Assembly: GCF_001468085.1 (NCBI RefSeq)
Contig: NZ_LNZB01000015.1
Coordinates: 1-64,000 of the forward strand
From: Legionella waltersii
GTDB taxonomy: Bacteria > Pseudomonadota > Gammaproteobacteria > Legionellales > Legionellaceae
Direction: 5' to 3'
DNA length: 64,000 bases
Within the stretch, counting starts at the first letter, position 1. Each line of letters starts with the position of its first letter. The notes below the pieces were generated by a model, which worked only from the letters and a program-made list of their open reading frames with translations, did no database searches and was not told the DNA's origin. This document shows positions 8,109 through 16,649 of this stretch, in pieces. The position numbers and the translations under genes were made by a program.

Positions 8109-8897
8109 ATGACCCATTCAATGATAACACCAAGACCACAGGTATTTTGCTCTAAGTTAAAGCTCTGTATTTCGATACTTGGGGTTAATCTTCTTGCGTT
8201 TAACTGCTCCACAGCAGCACAATACCATGCCAGTGTTTATTTAGGCGGTACGACTACAAAATTATCTCACGTTGGCCCGCTGTATTTTGTGGATGAAACC
8301 GATCTACTAGAACAACGCAATAATAATTTTGCTGATGTTACTTGGGGACTTGCAGCAGCAGTCCGACTTAAAGCTTCTGGATCCTTACAGCAATTAGTCG
8401 AAGAATTTTCCTTCGGGCCAGAGTTTTTCTATTTTTCTTCGGCTGGAGTTGGAGATGTATGGCAATATCGATTGCCTGAAATGAATAACTTAACCTATCG
8501 TCTCCCCATAAAAAGCTATCGACTTCTAGTAACCGATGAAATTACCTTTAAACCAATATCACAAATGGTTTTTCCATTTTTCGAGTGGGGGCTAGGAGTT
8601 GCTGCAAATCAATCGTCCTATCAAGAGTATCCCAGACCTACTTATAACGCGCCTGGTTTGACACTAACACAACATACACAATATCAGTTTGCCTACACCT
8701 TGGGAGGTGGTTTGAAAATAGATATCTCTGATTGGGCTAAACTGAAGACGAACCAACTCCAGCTCTCATTGCGATATCTATACGCGAATCTTGGTTCAGC
8801 GACTACTTCTAATAGATCGAGTGCTTTTTTAACCACACCTATTTCTGTAGATCTTTCAACTCAAACTTGGGTTGCCGGACTGACTTATTTGATTTAA
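8109..8897 (+). CDS. Outer-membrane beta-barrel protein
   Basis: This is a secreted protein of about 262 aa. I prefer the ATG at 8109 (or 8121), which places a hydrophobic signal segment (CISILGVNLLAF, cleavage near STAA-Q) close to the N-terminus; the frame opens at 8028. The mature part has alternating hydrophobic/polar strands and ends in TWVAGLTYLI, compatible with a barrel C-terminal strand. The whole resembles small 8-strand outer-membrane proteins of the OmpW/Opa type. It lies 24 bases upstream of the thaumatin-like gene on the same strand, so the two are probably cotranscribed. The ligand or function is unknown. Confidence 0.65.
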   Translation: MTHSMITPRPQVFCSKLKLCISILGVNLLAFNCSTAAQYHASVYLGGTTTKLSHVGPLYFVDETDLLEQRNNNFADVTWGLAAAVRLKASGSLQQLVEEFSFGPEFFYFSSAGVGDVWQYRLPEMNNLTYRLPIKSYRLLVTDEITFKPISQMVFPFFEWGLGVAANQSSYQEYPRPTYNAPGLTLTQHTQYQFAYTLGGGLKIDISDWAKLKTNQLQLSLRYLYANLGSATTSNRSSAFLTTPISVDLSTQTWVAGLTYLI

Positions 8898-8921
8898 ATA
8901 ATTATTCAAGGAATTAAATTC

Positions 8922-10811
8922 ATGAAGAATCCATCGTCATTAGCACTCTATATTGCTAGTTTGCTGTGGCTCCAGTTCGCCTATGCTGCGGTTAATCCTT
9001 TTTCAGTAACTCCCGGATCGCCGGTGCAAAATATGGTTGCAGGAAGTTCCCAAGGGATTCATTATGTGTTAACCAGCCCGGCTCCAATAGATTCACCAGC
9101 GGTGGTAAAATGTACTTTTACTCCTGAAAATCCTTCTCAGTTTAGTTATTCGTTTAATCAAGCTGGATGTGTCACCGGTGTTGGTTTATTTAGTGGACTT
9201 CAGGTTGATGTCTTACTAACCCTCACAGCAGCAAGTGGTGTTACAACGCCTCAAAAGGGTACTTTGACATTTCAACAAACAAATGGCAGAGGATATACGA
9301 TTAATATCCCTATTACGGTCAATGTTGCAAGCACTTCACAGCGTACCATCACCATCAACAATTATTGCACAACACCACCTGGGGCTGGGAAAGATACCTT
9401 GAATAATTTGGTCATTGGAGTTATCACTTCCTCTGTCCCTGCTAAGAATCAATATAGCGCACAAACTGCATGTACTGATGATTCAGACTGCTCTGTATTC
9501 ACTTATTCAACGTGCATTAACGCATCTGCCACAGGTCCTTGTAACGGTGGCGCGGGGTGTTATTGTGGTGGTGGTGCCTGTGTTTCAGATTCTGATTGTT
9601 CCAATTCGCAGGCAGGAACTTGTGTTAAAGGCGCTTGTACCTATTGCAATGGTGATTCGGATTGCATTCAAGGTGCGAGTTGCAACACAGCAAGTAATAT
9701 ATGCTACTTCAAAATTCCAGAGCCAGGAAAGTATCAATTGAATCCCTTTACACTAGGTGGCAATCCAGATTCAACGACGATTACTTTGCAAGATCATTCT
9801 GCTGCCAACGGCTTTACGCAGGTATTCAACGGACGGATTACCGGACGTGTGGGCTGCGACCTTGCAGGCGGCCAGTACTCAAATTGCAATGTTGGAGATT
9901 GTGGAACCTCATCAACAGCTGATCCGGGCGCTTGTAACTTCCAAACAAATGCAATTACTTCTCCTGCAACATTGGCTGAAGCGACATTTATTGCCAAGAC
10001 CCCAGACACTTACGATTTGTCCATCATTGGAGGTGTTTCAATACCGATGGATTTTCATCCTACCTCCGGTAGCGCAGCATCGCCAAACGCTTATAACAAT
10101 CCATATGTATGTGGTAATTCTGGTTCTATTACTGAAGTCAAAACCAATGGTGGACAGCAAAATATAGGCGCAAGCAATTGGGATTTTACTTTGCCGACTT
10201 ATTTAAACTATCCTGTTTATCAATTACGCTGGGTAGATGATAGTACCGCGACTGTTTGTTCAGCTGTTCAGCCCTGTGCAAATGGTTTGTATTGTGGCAT
10301 GACAAGGGCTAATGAAGGAGCCGCCGGTCAGACAACTTGCGGAAATCCACTTGGATATTGGACCTTCAATCAAATTTGTACTGACAATAATGCGTTTACA
10401 TTTAAAAATGCAAATGGTGATACCATTGCCTCTTGTAATTCATCATATAACACCAATACCTACAAAGACCTTCAATTATGTGCTGGTCCTGCTGCCGTTA
10501 GTTGTTTTAATGTCAATAAAAAAGATAACACCTGTTGTGGCTGTGTGAATTGGAACACGCTAGGGATAATTGTGCCAACTAGTCCTGAAATTGTTCAACA
10601 ATGCAGTTATCCCAATTCGTATTGGGTTGGTTCAACACGACTCAATGCTCCGGGTGCTTTGCCCTTTATCCAGTGGTTAAAAGAAGCCTGTCCAGGTTGT
10701 TATACTTATCCTTATGACGATAAAACGTCAACCTATGGTTGTCCCGGAAATAATGGACAAAGCGCAGTGAATTATACGATTGATTTTTGCCCGGAAAATA
10801 TGGAAGCTTAA
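8922..10811 (+). CDS. Secreted thaumatin-like protein with Cys-rich region
   Basis: This 629-aa exported protein has a signal peptide at residues 1-22 (cleavage near AYA-A). An Ig-like beta region (25-155) and a Cys-rich region of short CxxxxDC-type repeats (180-260) follow. A thaumatin fold then runs to the end. Thaumatin hallmarks visible: GRITGRVGC, GDCG, PATLAEATF, DTYDLSIIGGVSIPM, and near the C-terminus ACPGCYTYPYDDKTSTYGC followed by NYTIDFCP. The acidic-cleft residues (Arg, Glu and several Asp) are largely kept. Thaumatin folds are typical of plants, fungi and animals and are rare in bacteria; some bind or cleave beta-glucans. The role here is unknown. It probably forms an operon with the preceding barrel gene. 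Confidence 0.85.
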   Translation: MKNPSSLALYIASLLWLQFAYAAVNPFSVTPGSPVQNMVAGSSQGIHYVLTSPAPIDSPAVVKCTFTPENPSQFSYSFNQAGCVTGVGLFSGLQVDVLLTLTAASGVTTPQKGTLTFQQTNGRGYTINIPITVNVASTSQRTITINNYCTTPPGAGKDTLNNLVIGVITSSVPAKNQYSAQTACTDDSDCSVFTYSTCINASATGPCNGGAGCYCGGGACVSDSDCSNSQAGTCVKGACTYCNGDSDCIQGASCNTASNICYFKIPEPGKYQLNPFTLGGNPDSTTITLQDHSAANGFTQVFNGRITGRVGCDLAGGQYSNCNVGDCGTSSTADPGACNFQTNAITSPATLAEATFIAKTPDTYDLSIIGGVSIPMDFHPTSGSAASPNAYNNPYVCGNSGSITEVKTNGGQQNIGASNWDFTLPTYLNYPVYQLRWVDDSTATVCSAVQPCANGLYCGMTRANEGAAGQTTCGNPLGYWTFNQICTDNNAFTFKNANGDTIASCNSSYNTNTYKDLQLCAGPAAVSCFNVNKKDNTCCGCVNWNTLGIIVPTSPEIVQQCSYPNSYWVGSTRLNAPGALPFIQWLKEACPGCYTYPYDDKTSTYGCPGNNGQSAVNYTIDFCPENMEA

Positions 10812-11008
10812 ATCCCTTAGACAAAACGCAAAACTCCGGTCATGCCGTTATTGTGATAGGTAGCCAGGAAATTGCCAAATACGGCCAAAAACAACCATTT
10901 GTCTTCTTTCTTGATCCTAATGATGCCAGTATTCTTGGACAAGATAGAACGGTATATCGTATGAGCCATGAGGAGCTAGCACCACGCCTTATGTTAACAA
11001 ATGAATAA
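10787..11008 (+). pseudogene. C-terminal fragment of a cysteine-peptidase-like gene
   Basis: This frame overlaps the end of the thaumatin-like gene by 25 bases and encodes about 65 conserved-looking residues. They include SGHAVIVIG and FVFFLDPNDAS, a His/Asp pair in the spacing of papain-like peptidases, but no upstream Cys domain exists. The nominal start codon lies inside the previous gene. It is best read as the 3' stump of a lost gene to which the thaumatin-like gene has been joined. A real small protein is less likely. Confidence 0.55.
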
Positions 11009-11027
11009 TCTCATCATGCAGTAGAAA

Positions 11028-11984
11028 TTATGATTTATGCTTAAGCTTTTCTAGATCGTCTTTCACACGTCGAGTTGCTTCATGACCTTCTCGTATCATT
11101 TCTTGGGCACGATCGAACTCCATAAGGCCGATATAGCCAAGCTTCGGTGTGATGAGAACGTCAGGGGGATCCTCTGCCATTCGCGAGTTAGTGATACGAT
11201 CCTGCATAATGTTAATGGAGCCAGCCATCACGTCGAAGAGACCGGGTTTAGTGATTTTTTTCTTACGCAGAGAGGAGATAAATGAATCAAGCCTAATGCC
11301 GAAATCCGCTTTCAGTTTGGAGGCCCAAATAGGGATTTTTGGATCAAGCTTTTCAGCATATTCCAATTTCTTTTTGTTATATTCATTATCAGCTGCTGCA
11401 TCACTGTGTTGCAGGCAGAAATGTCTTCCGACGAGATCACTATTTAGGTTAACAGCGATGACATAATCAGCTCCCATAGCGCGTGCTAGCGAAATAGGTA
11501 CAGGATTAACAAGGCCGCCATCCAGCATAATATCGTGTTTTAAAGCAATAGGTGCAAAAATTCCAGGTAAGGCGATGGAGGATCGCACAGCATCGAGTAA
11601 GGAACCATCGCGCAACCAGTGCTCTTTACCATTCAAGAGAGATGTTGCAACACACGCAAAGGGGACTTTCAGCTCCTCGATAGTAGGATTACCAATGCAT
11701 TTTTCGATGGCAACCATAAGAGGTTTACCTTGAATAAAACCACCACCAGCCATGCGAACATCTAATAATTTTAGAATGTCCACACGCCTAAACGTGCAAA
11801 TCCATTCTTCAAATTCGTCGAGATGACCTGATGCATAAGCGCCACCAACCACAGCACCTATGGATGAACCTGTAACAAGATCTGGTTTTATGCCCATGTT
11901 TGCCAATTCACGGATCACGCCTATGTGTGCCCAGCCGCGAGCTGACCCGCTTCCAAGTACTAGCCCTATTTTGGGTCTTTCCAT
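11028..11984 (-). CDS. Patatin-like phospholipase, RssA/NTE type
   Basis: This 318-aa patatin-family serine hydrolase has an oxyanion Gly-rich loop GLVLGSGSARGWAH at residues 7-20, the nucleophile elbow GSSIG with Ser41, and the dyad Asp in DGG (Asp155). The order and spacing are those of bacterial RssA/YchK proteins (about 300 aa). The family hydrolyses acyl esters of phospholipids; the substrate is not deducible. There is no signal peptide. A strong AGGAGG sits 5 bases before the ATG, fixing the start. It is a single gene, convergent with the fragment at 10787-11008. It could act in the cell or be secreted like other Legionella patatins. Confidence 0.88.
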   Translation of the reverse strand: MERPKIGLVLGSGSARGWAHIGVIRELANMGIKPDLVTGSSIGAVVGGAYASGHLDEFEEWICTFRRVDILKLLDVRMAGGGFIQGKPLMVAIEKCIGNPTIEELKVPFACVATSLLNGKEHWLRDGSLLDAVRSSIALPGIFAPIALKHDIMLDGGLVNPVPISLARAMGADYVIAVNLNSDLVGRHFCLQHSDAAADNEYNKKKLEYAEKLDPKIPIWASKLKADFGIRLDSFISSLRKKKITKPGLFDVMAGSINIMQDRITNSRMAEDPPDVLITPKLGYIGLMEFDRAQEMIREGHEATRRVKDDLEKLKHKS

Positions 11985-12566
11985 ATTATCCCTCCTGCTT
12001 TGGCATGCATAAATCCATGAAAAGATAACCTCTATGCTTATGGTAAACTTTTGATAACCTCTTTATACCATAAGGAAACGCAATTTTGGTGTAAATGATT
12101 TAAACCGTTTTGCATATTAATGTGTTGACTATATGATTACTTAAAGATTGCAGAATTTGGCGTTGAACCAAGTATTTAGAAACTTACATGATCAATAATT
12201 CGTGATTCGCGAATAGCGAACCACTGAATTTTGATAGAAAAATCACTCCCCTCCCCAAACCTTCTCCGTAAACTTATTCAACCTAGTAGCGGTATTGAGC
12301 AGCTCAATACCGCAATAACTCTATTGCTATTTTACGATCTCTTGCTCGCCCTGTCAGAGTTTGCAGTGGTATCTCTGGACATACTATTACTTTAAAATCA
12401 GCGACTTAATTATAAATCTGGAGTCTCATAATCCGTTGGTCCCATAGTCAAACCCTAGTGGCCCACCAATTCATTTTATTCGAATGTGGGAATTCGATTG
12501 TTGTTGTGCTACAGATTTCCATGCTAATACTATAAGAGATATTCAAGCTTTGTGACGAAGAAACTG
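11985..12566. other. 580-bp gap with one perfect hairpin
   Basis: This lies between the divergent patatin and DUF2878 genes. At 12289-12313 there is a perfect 12-bp inverted repeat (GCGGTATTGAGC / GCTCAATACCGC) around a single central A, without a T-tract. It could be an operator or a relic of a hairpin repeat. I see no ORF with coding character; the flanks presumably hold two promoters. Confidence 0.4.
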
Positions 12567-13097
12567 ATGAACACATTACATTACCTCATTCACACAACTA
12601 TTTATTACGTTACTTGGTTTACGGGCATTACTCTTGCTGCTCATGGATATGCTTGGATAAGCCCTCTAATCATAGTTGCTTGTGTTGTGTTGCAAGTATA
12701 CTGGGAACATAAAAGGGGAAAAACTCTACACGGGCTATGGCTTTTATTAGCGATTGTCATCTTTATCAGTACTCTAATCGATAGTACCCTGGTTTACAAA
12801 GGAATTATAATTTATGCAGCAAACCCCTTTTCCCCCTATTTTACGTCTCTTTGGATGATAACGATATGGATAAGTTTTACGGTAACTTTATATGCCACAT
12901 TAAGCAGCTTATTTTCTCACCTGTTTTTACTCGCGCTTTTGTCAGGTGTAGGTTTTGCCTTGGCTTTTCGGATTGGCGCAAGCTTAGACGCTGCTTTTTT
13001 TCCTTATGGTAACAATGTGACCTGCATTTTCATTGGCGTTATTTGGTCTGTTTTATTACCATTTTGCGTGTACTGCTATCAAAAGATCAAAGGATGA
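12567..13097 (+). CDS. DUF2878 family membrane protein
   Basis: This inner-membrane protein of about 176 aa has five to six hydrophobic helices. The pattern TWFTGITLAAHGYAWISPL, then a short EHKRG loop, then a long run of helices matches DUF2878. A GTG 15 bases earlier could also start it. Only 6 bases separate it from the DUF1295 gene, so they are cotranscribed. DUF2878 genes often accompany DUF1295, cyclopropane synthase and photolyase genes, which suggests a role in membrane remodelling under light or oxidative stress; the biochemical function is not known. Confidence 0.75.
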   Translation: MNTLHYLIHTTIYYVTWFTGITLAAHGYAWISPLIIVACVVLQVYWEHKRGKTLHGLWLLLAIVIFISTLIDSTLVYKGIIIYAANPFSPYFTSLWMITIWISFTVTLYATLSSLFSHLFLLALLSGVGFALAFRIGASLDAAFFPYGNNVTCIFIGVIWSVLLPFCVYCYQKIKG

Positions 13098-13103
13098 TAA
13101 AGA

Positions 13104-13877
13104 ATGTATTCTATTGGCATGGTAGTGATTTATCTTTTTTTACAAATGAGTTTTATGTGGGGATTATATCGTATTCTAAAAAATCCTTCAGTTGTTGATG
13201 TTTCTTGGTCATTAGGATTAATGGTATCAGGCTTAATCTATTTACTCTTAACGCCTTTAAATGTTCGCACTCTCATTATTGGCTCTCTTCTCGCTGTATG
13301 GGCTTTACGACTTGCATTGTATCTATGGTACACAAGAATAAGGAAAGGACATGTTGACAAGAGATATATCGAACTCAGTACCAATTGGAAAATAAGCCCC
13401 TCTCTAGGTTTTTTTATTAACTTTCAACTCCAGGGTTTGCTTATTTTAATTATATCAAGTGTATTTTTTCTGATTAGCCAATCAGGGCCAACGGATATTA
13501 CTATGCTGGATATCCTTGCTATTGCCATTATTGCAATAGGAATTCTAGGAGAGACCCTAGCGGATTTGCAATTACAGCGTTTTAAAATACGACACAAAGG
13601 GGAAGTGTGTAACACTGGCTTATGGAATTACTCACGTCATCCCAATTATTTTTTCGATTGGTTAAGCTGGGTGGGATTCGCTTTATGTGCTATACAGTCG
13701 AACATAGGATATCTGTGTTTTGCTTCCCCTTTGATGCTTTATGTTATTTTTACTCGTATGACAGGTCCGTTGACAGAAAGAGGCTCAATACAATCAAAGG
13801 GGCAAAAATACATTGACTATCAAAATCAAACCTCTATGTTTTTTCCTTGGTTTAAGAAAAAAACAGGTTCTCAGTGA
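13104..13877 (+). CDS. DUF1295 / steroid 5-alpha-reductase-like membrane protein
   Basis: This 257-aa protein has about seven membrane helices. The C-terminal block NTGLWNYSRHPNYFFDWLSW is the hallmark of DUF1295 and the wider 5-alpha-reductase/ICMT fold, whose members reduce or methylate lipid substrates using NADPH or SAM. An earlier conserved patch is NPSVVDVSWSLG. AAAGGATGATAAAGA precedes the ATG. It is the second gene of a DUF2878-DUF1295 pair. Photolyase and dehydrogenase genes downstream on the same strand suggest one functional cluster, but the 230-bp gap after it may hold another promoter. Confidence 0.82.
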   Translation: MYSIGMVVIYLFLQMSFMWGLYRILKNPSVVDVSWSLGLMVSGLIYLLLTPLNVRTLIIGSLLAVWALRLALYLWYTRIRKGHVDKRYIELSTNWKISPSLGFFINFQLQGLLILIISSVFFLISQSGPTDITMLDILAIAIIAIGILGETLADLQLQRFKIRHKGEVCNTGLWNYSRHPNYFFDWLSWVGFALCAIQSNIGYLCFASPLMLYVIFTRMTGPLTERGSIQSKGQKYIDYQNQTSMFFPWFKKKTGSQ

Positions 13878-14111
13878 GGGATAAAAATAAACAAATAGAG
13901 CTGCGCAAGGCCATACAAAAGAGTTCAATAATTGGTGAAATCGTAGGTTTCATAAGTGACTGCTCCAAACATTACTCCTTAAACCAGAACTTGGCAGAGC
14001 CAAATTAACAATCCCGAAATTATTTTTAGACCACTTATTTCTTATTAATACTTGAAGTCAATAAGACTCTGATTCATAGTGGATTTTTATACTATTGAGA
14101 TACATGAATTT

Positions 14112-14810
14112 ATGGCCCGATATTTAATTATTGCAGCAAGTAGCGCGATTGGTCAGTCAGTAGTTGACCTTTTAAAGAAACAAGGGGATGAAGTACTGAC
14201 TACGGCGCAAAACAAAGCTAAAATTACACCGGACTTTATTCTTGATGCATCTGACTTCGATGCCGTTGATAAAGTGTTTGAGCAAGCAGGTTCTATAGAT
14301 GGAGTGGTGAATTGCGCGGGTTCTTTATTACTTAAGAGTGCTCATGCGACAAATTTTGATGAATTTCAAAAGACAATCAATGCATCTTTAACCACATCCT
14401 TTGCAGTTGTTCGTGCAGCTGGTAAGAGAATGACTCAGGGAGGCTCTGTGGTGCTTATTGCGTCCGCAGCAGCATTAACCGGCCTCGCTAATCATGAGGC
14501 GATTGCTGCAGCCAAAGCAGGTGTTATAGGCTTAGCCCAATCAGCAGCGGCAACTTACGCATCCTCTAACTTGCGTGTCAATGTAGTTGCGCCTGGGATG
14601 GTAAAGTCGCTTTTGACAGATGCATTACTTAAGAATCAACTGATTGCTAAAGCATCAACTGCCATGCATGCCTTGGGACGAATTGGCGAGCCAGCGGATG
14701 TGGCACAGGCTATCCTCTTTTTTCTTAATCCTAACAACAGCTGGATAACTGCACAAGTGCTTGCGGTCGATGGTGGTCTAAGCTCCGTTCGTCCTAAGCT
14801 TAAAATGTAA
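14112..14810 (+). CDS. Short-chain dehydrogenase-like protein lacking catalytic Tyr
   Basis: This 232-aa SDR-fold protein starts at the ATG of MARYLIIAAS; the frame also offers a GTG 33 bases earlier. The cofactor loop is atypical (AASSAIGQ instead of TGxxxGxG). NCAG at about residues 67-70 and IAS with Ser118 are present, and VNVVAPGMV follows. At the YxxxK site the sequence is IAAAK, so the catalytic Tyr is replaced by Ile131 while Lys135 remains. It may have lost oxidoreductase activity or use another residue. It lies 20 bases before the photolyase gene, consistent with a shared transcript. Confidence 0.75.
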   Translation: MARYLIIAASSAIGQSVVDLLKKQGDEVLTTAQNKAKITPDFILDASDFDAVDKVFEQAGSIDGVVNCAGSLLLKSAHATNFDEFQKTINASLTTSFAVVRAAGKRMTQGGSVVLIASAAALTGLANHEAIAAAKAGVIGLAQSAAATYASSNLRVNVVAPGMVKSLLTDALLKNQLIAKASTAMHALGRIGEPADVAQAILFFLNPNNSWITAQVLAVDGGLSSVRPKLKM

Positions 14811-14830
14811 ATCCATGATTGGGACGTGCT

Positions 14831-16369
14831 ATGACTAAATTGTGTTTTATTTTGGGCGACCAATTGAGTGAGTCACTGTCTTCACTCGCTGCAATCAACA
14901 AGCACGATGACATGGTGTTTCTTTGCGAAGTGACTGAAGAGGCCACATACGTTGCACATCATCCTAAAAAAATCGCTTTTTTATTTTCAGCGATGCGTCA
15001 TTTTGCACGACGATTAAAAGCGCTTGGCTATCGAGTGCGTTACACTCAATATGAGGATGCCGCCAATGCAGGTTCTTTTGAAAAAGAGTTAAAACGAGCA
15101 ATACAGGAAGATAACATTTCAGAGGTACACATCACTCACCCTGGCGAGTGGCGAGTTCTACAAAAAATGAAAACTTTAGAAAAACAATTGCGGATAGCCC
15201 TTATCATTCATGAAGACACTCGATTTTTATGCTCGATAGAGGAGTTTAACTATTGGGCAAAAGATAAAAAGCAGATGCGTATGGAGTATTTTTACCGAAT
15301 GATGCGTCAAAAGCATCACCTTCTCATGGATGGTCGAGGAAAGCCGGTAGGTGGTGCATGGAACTATGATGAGCAGAATCGAAAAAATGCGAATCACATT
15401 AAAACATTTCCTAGTCGTTTGGTACAACCTATCGATCAATTGACCTCTGAAGTTTTAAGCTTAGTGGAAAAGGAGTTTTCTAATCATTTTGGTCAATTGA
15501 GACCATTTAATTTTGCGGTGACTCGCGAGCAGGCACTTTGCGAAGCCAACTACTTTATAGAGCATTGTTTAGTGTATTTCGGCGATTACCAAGACGCGAT
15601 GCGTTCCAATGAAGTCAACTTATATCACTCAAAACTATCCTTTTATTTGAATGCAGGACTTCTGCTACCCCTAGAGTTATGCCTTATGGCAGAAGACGCT
15701 TTTAGACAGAAATTAGCCCCTTTGAATGCTGCCGAGGGTTTTATTCGTCAAATTTTAGGATGGCGTGAATACGTTCGCGGCATCTATTGGTTTTTGATGC
15801 CTGAGTACGCAAGTAGAAATTACTTTAATGCATCTAAACCTTTGCCCTCACTATTTTGGGGGAAACAGACTCAGATGTTTTGTATGAACGAAGTGGTGCG
15901 ACAAACAGAAGTTAATGCTTACTCACATCATATTCAGCGTTTAATGATTACTGGTAATTTTGCGCTCTTGGCAGGTCTAAATCCCAAAGAAGTGTGCGAG
16001 TGGTATTTGGCGGTGTATGCTGATGCCTACGAATGGGTGGAATTACCAAATACATTGGGGATGGCACTTTATGCTGATGGAGGGATGATGGCAAGTAAGC
16101 CCTATGCTGCAAGTGGGAAATACATTCAAAAAATGAGCAACTTTTGTAAATCATGCATGTATAACCCGAAAGAGGTCATCGGTGAAAAAGCCTGTCCGTT
16201 TAATTCCCTCTATTGGAACTTTATAGATCAACATCAAGACAAGCTTATCAACAACCCTCGTCTTCATTATACTTACCTGAGTTGGGATAAAATGGATCCG
16301 GAAAAGAAAAAGACCATACTTGTTAAAGCAGCTCAAGTGCTGAGTGCGTTAGACGCTGAGCAATTATAA
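14831..16369 (+). CDS. Iron-sulfur photolyase/cryptochrome (PhrB/CryB type)
   Basis: This protein of about 512 aa belongs to the deoxyribodipyrimidine photolyase-related group, also called FeS-BCP. I chose the ATG (MTKLCFILGDQLS) over a TTG four codons earlier. The four [4Fe-4S] ligands are at Cys351, Cys439, Cys442 and Cys455, one residue off the numbering of Agrobacterium PhrB (350/438/441/454). The N-terminal alpha/beta antenna domain and the C-terminal FAD-binding helical domain (GWREYVRGIYWFLMPEY) are complete. Established for the family: repair of (6-4) photoproducts or blue-light sensing. Repair is the likelier role. A second photolyase, of the CPD type, lies at 42.7 kb. Confidence 0.88.
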   Translation: MTKLCFILGDQLSESLSSLAAINKHDDMVFLCEVTEEATYVAHHPKKIAFLFSAMRHFARRLKALGYRVRYTQYEDAANAGSFEKELKRAIQEDNISEVHITHPGEWRVLQKMKTLEKQLRIALIIHEDTRFLCSIEEFNYWAKDKKQMRMEYFYRMMRQKHHLLMDGRGKPVGGAWNYDEQNRKNANHIKTFPSRLVQPIDQLTSEVLSLVEKEFSNHFGQLRPFNFAVTREQALCEANYFIEHCLVYFGDYQDAMRSNEVNLYHSKLSFYLNAGLLLPLELCLMAEDAFRQKLAPLNAAEGFIRQILGWREYVRGIYWFLMPEYASRNYFNASKPLPSLFWGKQTQMFCMNEVVRQTEVNAYSHHIQRLMITGNFALLAGLNPKEVCEWYLAVYADAYEWVELPNTLGMALYADGGMMASKPYAASGKYIQKMSNFCKSCMYNPKEVIGEKACPFNSLYWNFIDQHQDKLINNPRLHYTYLSWDKMDPEKKKTILVKAAQVLSALDAEQL

Positions 16370-16442
16370 TAAACAGTCGGCCCCTGAGGTAAGCTAAAAA
16401 AGAAGAACAACGACTAGCCAATCAGCCTGCAGTCGATAAAAA

Positions 16443-16649
16443 AAGACAAAGGACGCAGTATCCTCAATAGGCTACGAAGAGGTTCTGATTTCCTTCATTT
16501 TGCTTATTCTTGCCTATGGCATTGTTTTTGGGTTTTATCTCTATTATTTATTCAAGCTAATCGCTCATGGACCACAGACATTGACAGAAGATGAAGTTGA
16601 GCATCATGCCTTCCAGTATATGACAGACATTCCTAAGGAGAAAAAATAA
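16443..16649 (+). pseudogene. cydA: cydA 3' remnant (cytochrome bd subunit I)
   Basis: Only the last 68 codons remain. They read KTKDAVSSIGYEEVLISF, one hydrophobic helix, HGPQTL and the tail DIPKEKK. This matches the final membrane helix and tail of CydA (usual start RTxDAVS). In-frame stops lie upstream and the photolyase gene ends 74 bases before. The TAA overlaps the cydB ATG by one base, the normal coupled arrangement. All haem-binding parts are gone. Confidence 0.75.

Noticed and set aside
9415-10167. Several 70-136 codon ORFs inside the thaumatin-like gene
   Set aside because: They are alternate frames of a gene with a clear signal peptide and domain signature; none has recognisable content.
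11028-11984. ExoU-type secreted toxin patatin
   Set aside because: Length, N-terminal position of the Gly loop and absence of extra domains match housekeeping RssA-like proteins.
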